A stretch of DNA of 64,000 nucleotides from Hyaloscypha bicolor E (taxonomy: Eukaryota; Ascomycota; Leotiomycetes; Helotiales; Hyaloscyphaceae), in contig NW_020194559.1 of the NCBI RefSeq assembly GCF_002865645.1, positions 868,001-932,000 on the forward strand. The letters are read 5' to 3'. Within the stretch, counting starts at the first letter, position 1. Each line of letters starts with the position of its first letter. The notes below the pieces were generated by a model that saw only the letters and a program-made list of their open reading frames with translations, had not been told where the DNA came from and made no database searches. This document shows, in pieces, positions 61,101 through 64,000 of this stretch. The position numbers and the translations under genes are program-made.

Positions 61101-62989
61101 AGGAATTTGCTATTATAAAAAATATATAAAATAATAATAATAATAATATAATTAAAAGTATAGCTTTTTTTTAAATTTAAAGCTTCTTTTATATATAAGC
61201 AAATTACTAAAGATTTTTTATATTTATATAATTTTGAAAACTAAAATTATATAAATATTTTATTTTATATAAGCTTTATTTATAACTATATTTTAATTTA
61301 TTATAATTTTTAATCTTTAATATATATCTAAAAACTATTTCTTTCTATTTAAAATAAATATTAAATATTATTCTAATTATATTAAAAAGCTTTCTATATT
61401 ATTTTAAATAATAAAATATATTTTATATATTTTCTATATTATAAAAAAGCTCTAGCTTAGAGGCTATTAAAATATATAACTATAATAATAATAATTATTA
61501 TTATTACTATTATAATTATTAAAGAATTAGCTTTTTTAAATTCTTATATGTTTTTTAAATAAGCTTTTTTCTTTTCGGATTTCTTTTCTTCTAATTAGTA
61601 AATATATATATATATATATAATACTATATATATTATAAGATATATTAGTTTAAAATAGAACTAAAAAATAAGATTTATTATTTCTATTTTCTATTATAAT
61701 TATTTAAACTAGAGTAAATATATATAATAAATAGCTTTATTTATATAAATAAATAAGTTAAAAGATATAATAATAAAATTAGAATCTTATTAGCTATTTT
61801 ATTATATAAAAACTATAATAAATATTATATAATTAGTATATATATAATATAATTATAATACTTTTTATAAAATAAAAATAAAAAAGCTTTATTTCTTATA
61901 TTAAAAAATAATAATATAAATTCGGGAAATATTTTAGTCTATTTATCTAATCTTATATAATTAAAAGAAATAGTTATTACTTAATTCTATATTTAGATAC
62001 TAATATATTAATATTATAATTATTAGTATTATTACTTTAGCTATTATATTAGTTTTATATAAAATAATATTAAGATTATTAATATATTTTCGAATCTATT
62101 ATTTAAATTAGATATTATATTATTATAATTATTAAACTAAATTCTAGAAACTAATTCTATATATTAACTTTAATTTTAAATTATTTTTTAAATTAGAAAA
62201 AAATATATTATTATTTAGCTTTAGTATTTAAAGACTAATTATTCTAATTATAAATATATTATTATTTTTCTTAACTAAATTAATGCCTTATTAAATAATA
62301 TTAATTTTATATCTTTTTTTCTTTTTATAATTAATAATAAACCTATTATAATTAATATATTTTCTTTATTTTTTTAGTTTATAATTTCGAATTTTAATAT
62401 TAATATTACTAAAATAGCTTTAATATTAGAAAAGATTTCTAAATAATTTCTTTTATTTCCCGGATTCCTAATATTATTTATTCAATTTATATTTATTAAT
62501 AAAATAACTAAAAAAAATAGAATTTTTATTTTAATATTTCTTATATTATATTCTATAAACTATACTAATTATAATAACTCTCGAATATAGAAAGTTATTT
62601 TATTTAAATATATCTAATATTTAATTTAGTTTATAAATAATAGGTTTAATTAATATTCTTATTAGAAGTTTTTTATTTTTAATCTAATTATATATTAGAA
62701 AACCAGGTTTTTATTAGAATTCTATATTTCTAGATTTTTATATTTTAAAAATCTTATAGAACTATTATTAATAAATAATATTATATTATTTCAAATTATA
62801 TATTAGAAGTTCATTTTATTTAGAACTCGCTTATTCTAGAAATATAAAAGTAATAATTTATAGGTTTTAGTTTACTTTTTCTTATTTAAATTATTTCTTG
62901 TTTTTATAATTTTTAATATAATTAATATATAATAATATAACTTTTATTAATATTTTCTAGATTATTTTTTTATTTTCTTTAATAATAAT
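60540..62989. other. AT-rich, gene-free RIP-type block
   Basis: Beyond the rest of the second Tc1/mariner copy there is no recognisable coding sequence. There is a short TA run near 61607-61620 and several A/T tracts. Confidence 0.7.
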
Positions 62990-63194
62990 TATAACGGCGG
63001 GATTAATATAATAGTTAAAGGCTCAAAGTTTAAAGAATTTTATATATTAGAAAATACTAAACTATAAAATAAAGTAGAGAGAATACTTTAACCTTTAGTA
63101 TTATTTCATTTAAATAATTCCGGCTTAGCTTTATTTTATACCTGTTTCTAATATCTTATTCTTAGTAAATTATATCCTTATACTAGCCATTATA
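62990..63194 (+). mobile_element. Solo LTR of the element A family, RIP-decayed
   Basis: 205 bases from tataacggcgggatt to ctagccattata, with the flanking duplication ataat on both sides (62985-62989 and 63195-63199). It has the same family and length as the LTR at 60311, but many C and G positions have become T and A. Confidence 0.9.
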
Positions 63195-63199
63195 ATAAT

Positions 63200-64000
63200 A
63201 CTCTAATAAAAAGATTTATCTAAAATAGGATTTAGAATAATTCTTATATTATAACTTATTATTTAATTTTTTTAATTTATAAATCTTTAAATAATATATT
63301 TTATAGTATTTTCTATAATTTATAAATATATAAAATTAACTAGAATAATAAGCTTATAATATTAGCTATAAATATAAATTATATTAAATACTAAATATAT
63401 TCTTTTTTTAGTTTAAATATAAATATAAATTAGTTTATAGTATTTATTAATAAATTTCAAGTTTATTTTATTTATTCTTATTTCTATTATTTATAATTAT
63501 TTAGAAAAACTAATATTTTATATATATATATATATATGTTTTTCTTTTAAAGTTTTTTTAATAAGTTCTAGAATTATTTATAATATTAATTATAAAAGCT
63601 AGCTATATTTTCTAGTTTAGAATTAGAATTTATTAAATTAGTTTTTCTTTATTATTATTATAAACTAAATAGTAAATATTAATATTTAATTATTTATTAT
63701 ATTATTTATAATTATTTTATATTAGAAAATATATTTCTAAAATTAAAAAGTTCTTTATTTTTTATATTAAGATTTAAGCTTAAATTTTTTTATATATTAA
63801 TAATTATATTTCTATTTTATTTTATATATCTAAAATATTAAATAATAAAATAAATAATAAGCTAGCTAGCTAATTAGTTAACTAAAAATATATTAGTTTA
63901 TAAATAGCTAATTAATTAAGTTTTGTTAATATTATAATTTTAAAGTTTTTTAAAAAAATACTAAAATAAGTATTTTTAAGAAAATATAATAAATTAATTA
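63200..64000. other. AT-rich, gene-free end of window
   Basis: No gene or recognisable element. A short TA microsatellite lies at about 63518-63537. Confidence 0.7.

Overview
The window is nuclear DNA of a filamentous ascomycete (Pezizomycotina). Short GT-AG introns of about 50-80 bases with CTAAC-type branch sites, a fungal non-reducing polyketide synthase, an AflR-type Zn2Cys6 regulator, a fungal eEF1B and a GINS Psf1 fragment all point there. The eEF1B and Psf1 sequences look most like Eurotiomycetes, but I could not test that. The base composition is bipartite: two gene islands of normal composition (about 8.27-26.75 kb and 49.6-60.5 kb) lie in extremely AT-rich, ORF-free blocks. Those blocks hold transposon relics whose codons show the C-to-T and G-to-A decay expected from repeat-induced point mutation (RIP).

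Island 1 (8.3-26.7 kb) holds, in order, an intact SAT-KS-AT-PT-ACP-TE polyketide synthase (+, 9530-16009, seven exons, 2031 aa), a FAD monooxygenase (-, 17842-16262, six exons including a 5-base micro-exon, 419 aa), an O-methyltransferase (+, 19005-20387, 416 aa), a rhodopsin-domain seven-helix membrane protein (+, 21620-23009, 396 aa) and a hemerythrin-like protein (+, 25495-26366, 252 aa). The spaces between genes carry small fold-back elements (MITE-like).

The AT-rich block at 26.75-49.6 kb can be read as a nest: a minus-strand LTR element A (205-base LTRs) contains a Ty3/gypsy element B (274/276-base LTRs, 5-base target duplication), which contains a second Ty3/gypsy chromovirus-like element C (280-base LTRs), which contains a Tc1/mariner relic (TA target). 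A compact non-autonomous LTR element (TRIM) lies at 3672-5163.

Island 2 (49.6-60.5 kb) holds a second O-methyltransferase (-, 411 aa), an AflR-like regulator (+), an MFS drug/toxin-type transporter (-, 576 aa), eEF1B (+, 228 aa) and a PSF1 gene broken by a Tc1/mariner insertion. A second Tc1/mariner copy faces the first and is itself interrupted by a solo LTR. The shared OMT2/regulator promoter contains eleven 20-base tandem repeats and two adjacent TCGG-N4-CCGA sites; a third such site lies in the promoter region of the transporter.

Taken together, PKS, FAD monooxygenase, two O-methyltransferases, an AflR-type regulator and an MFS pump form a complete aromatic-polyketide gene set, similar in content to the bikaverin-type clusters of Fusarium. 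The most interesting reading is that a single biosynthetic cluster, or two neighbouring ones, has been pushed apart by about 23 kb of nested, RIP-inactivated transposons. All exon models below were built by eye from reading frames, splice signals and family conservation; in every spliced gene model the summed exon length is divisible by three.
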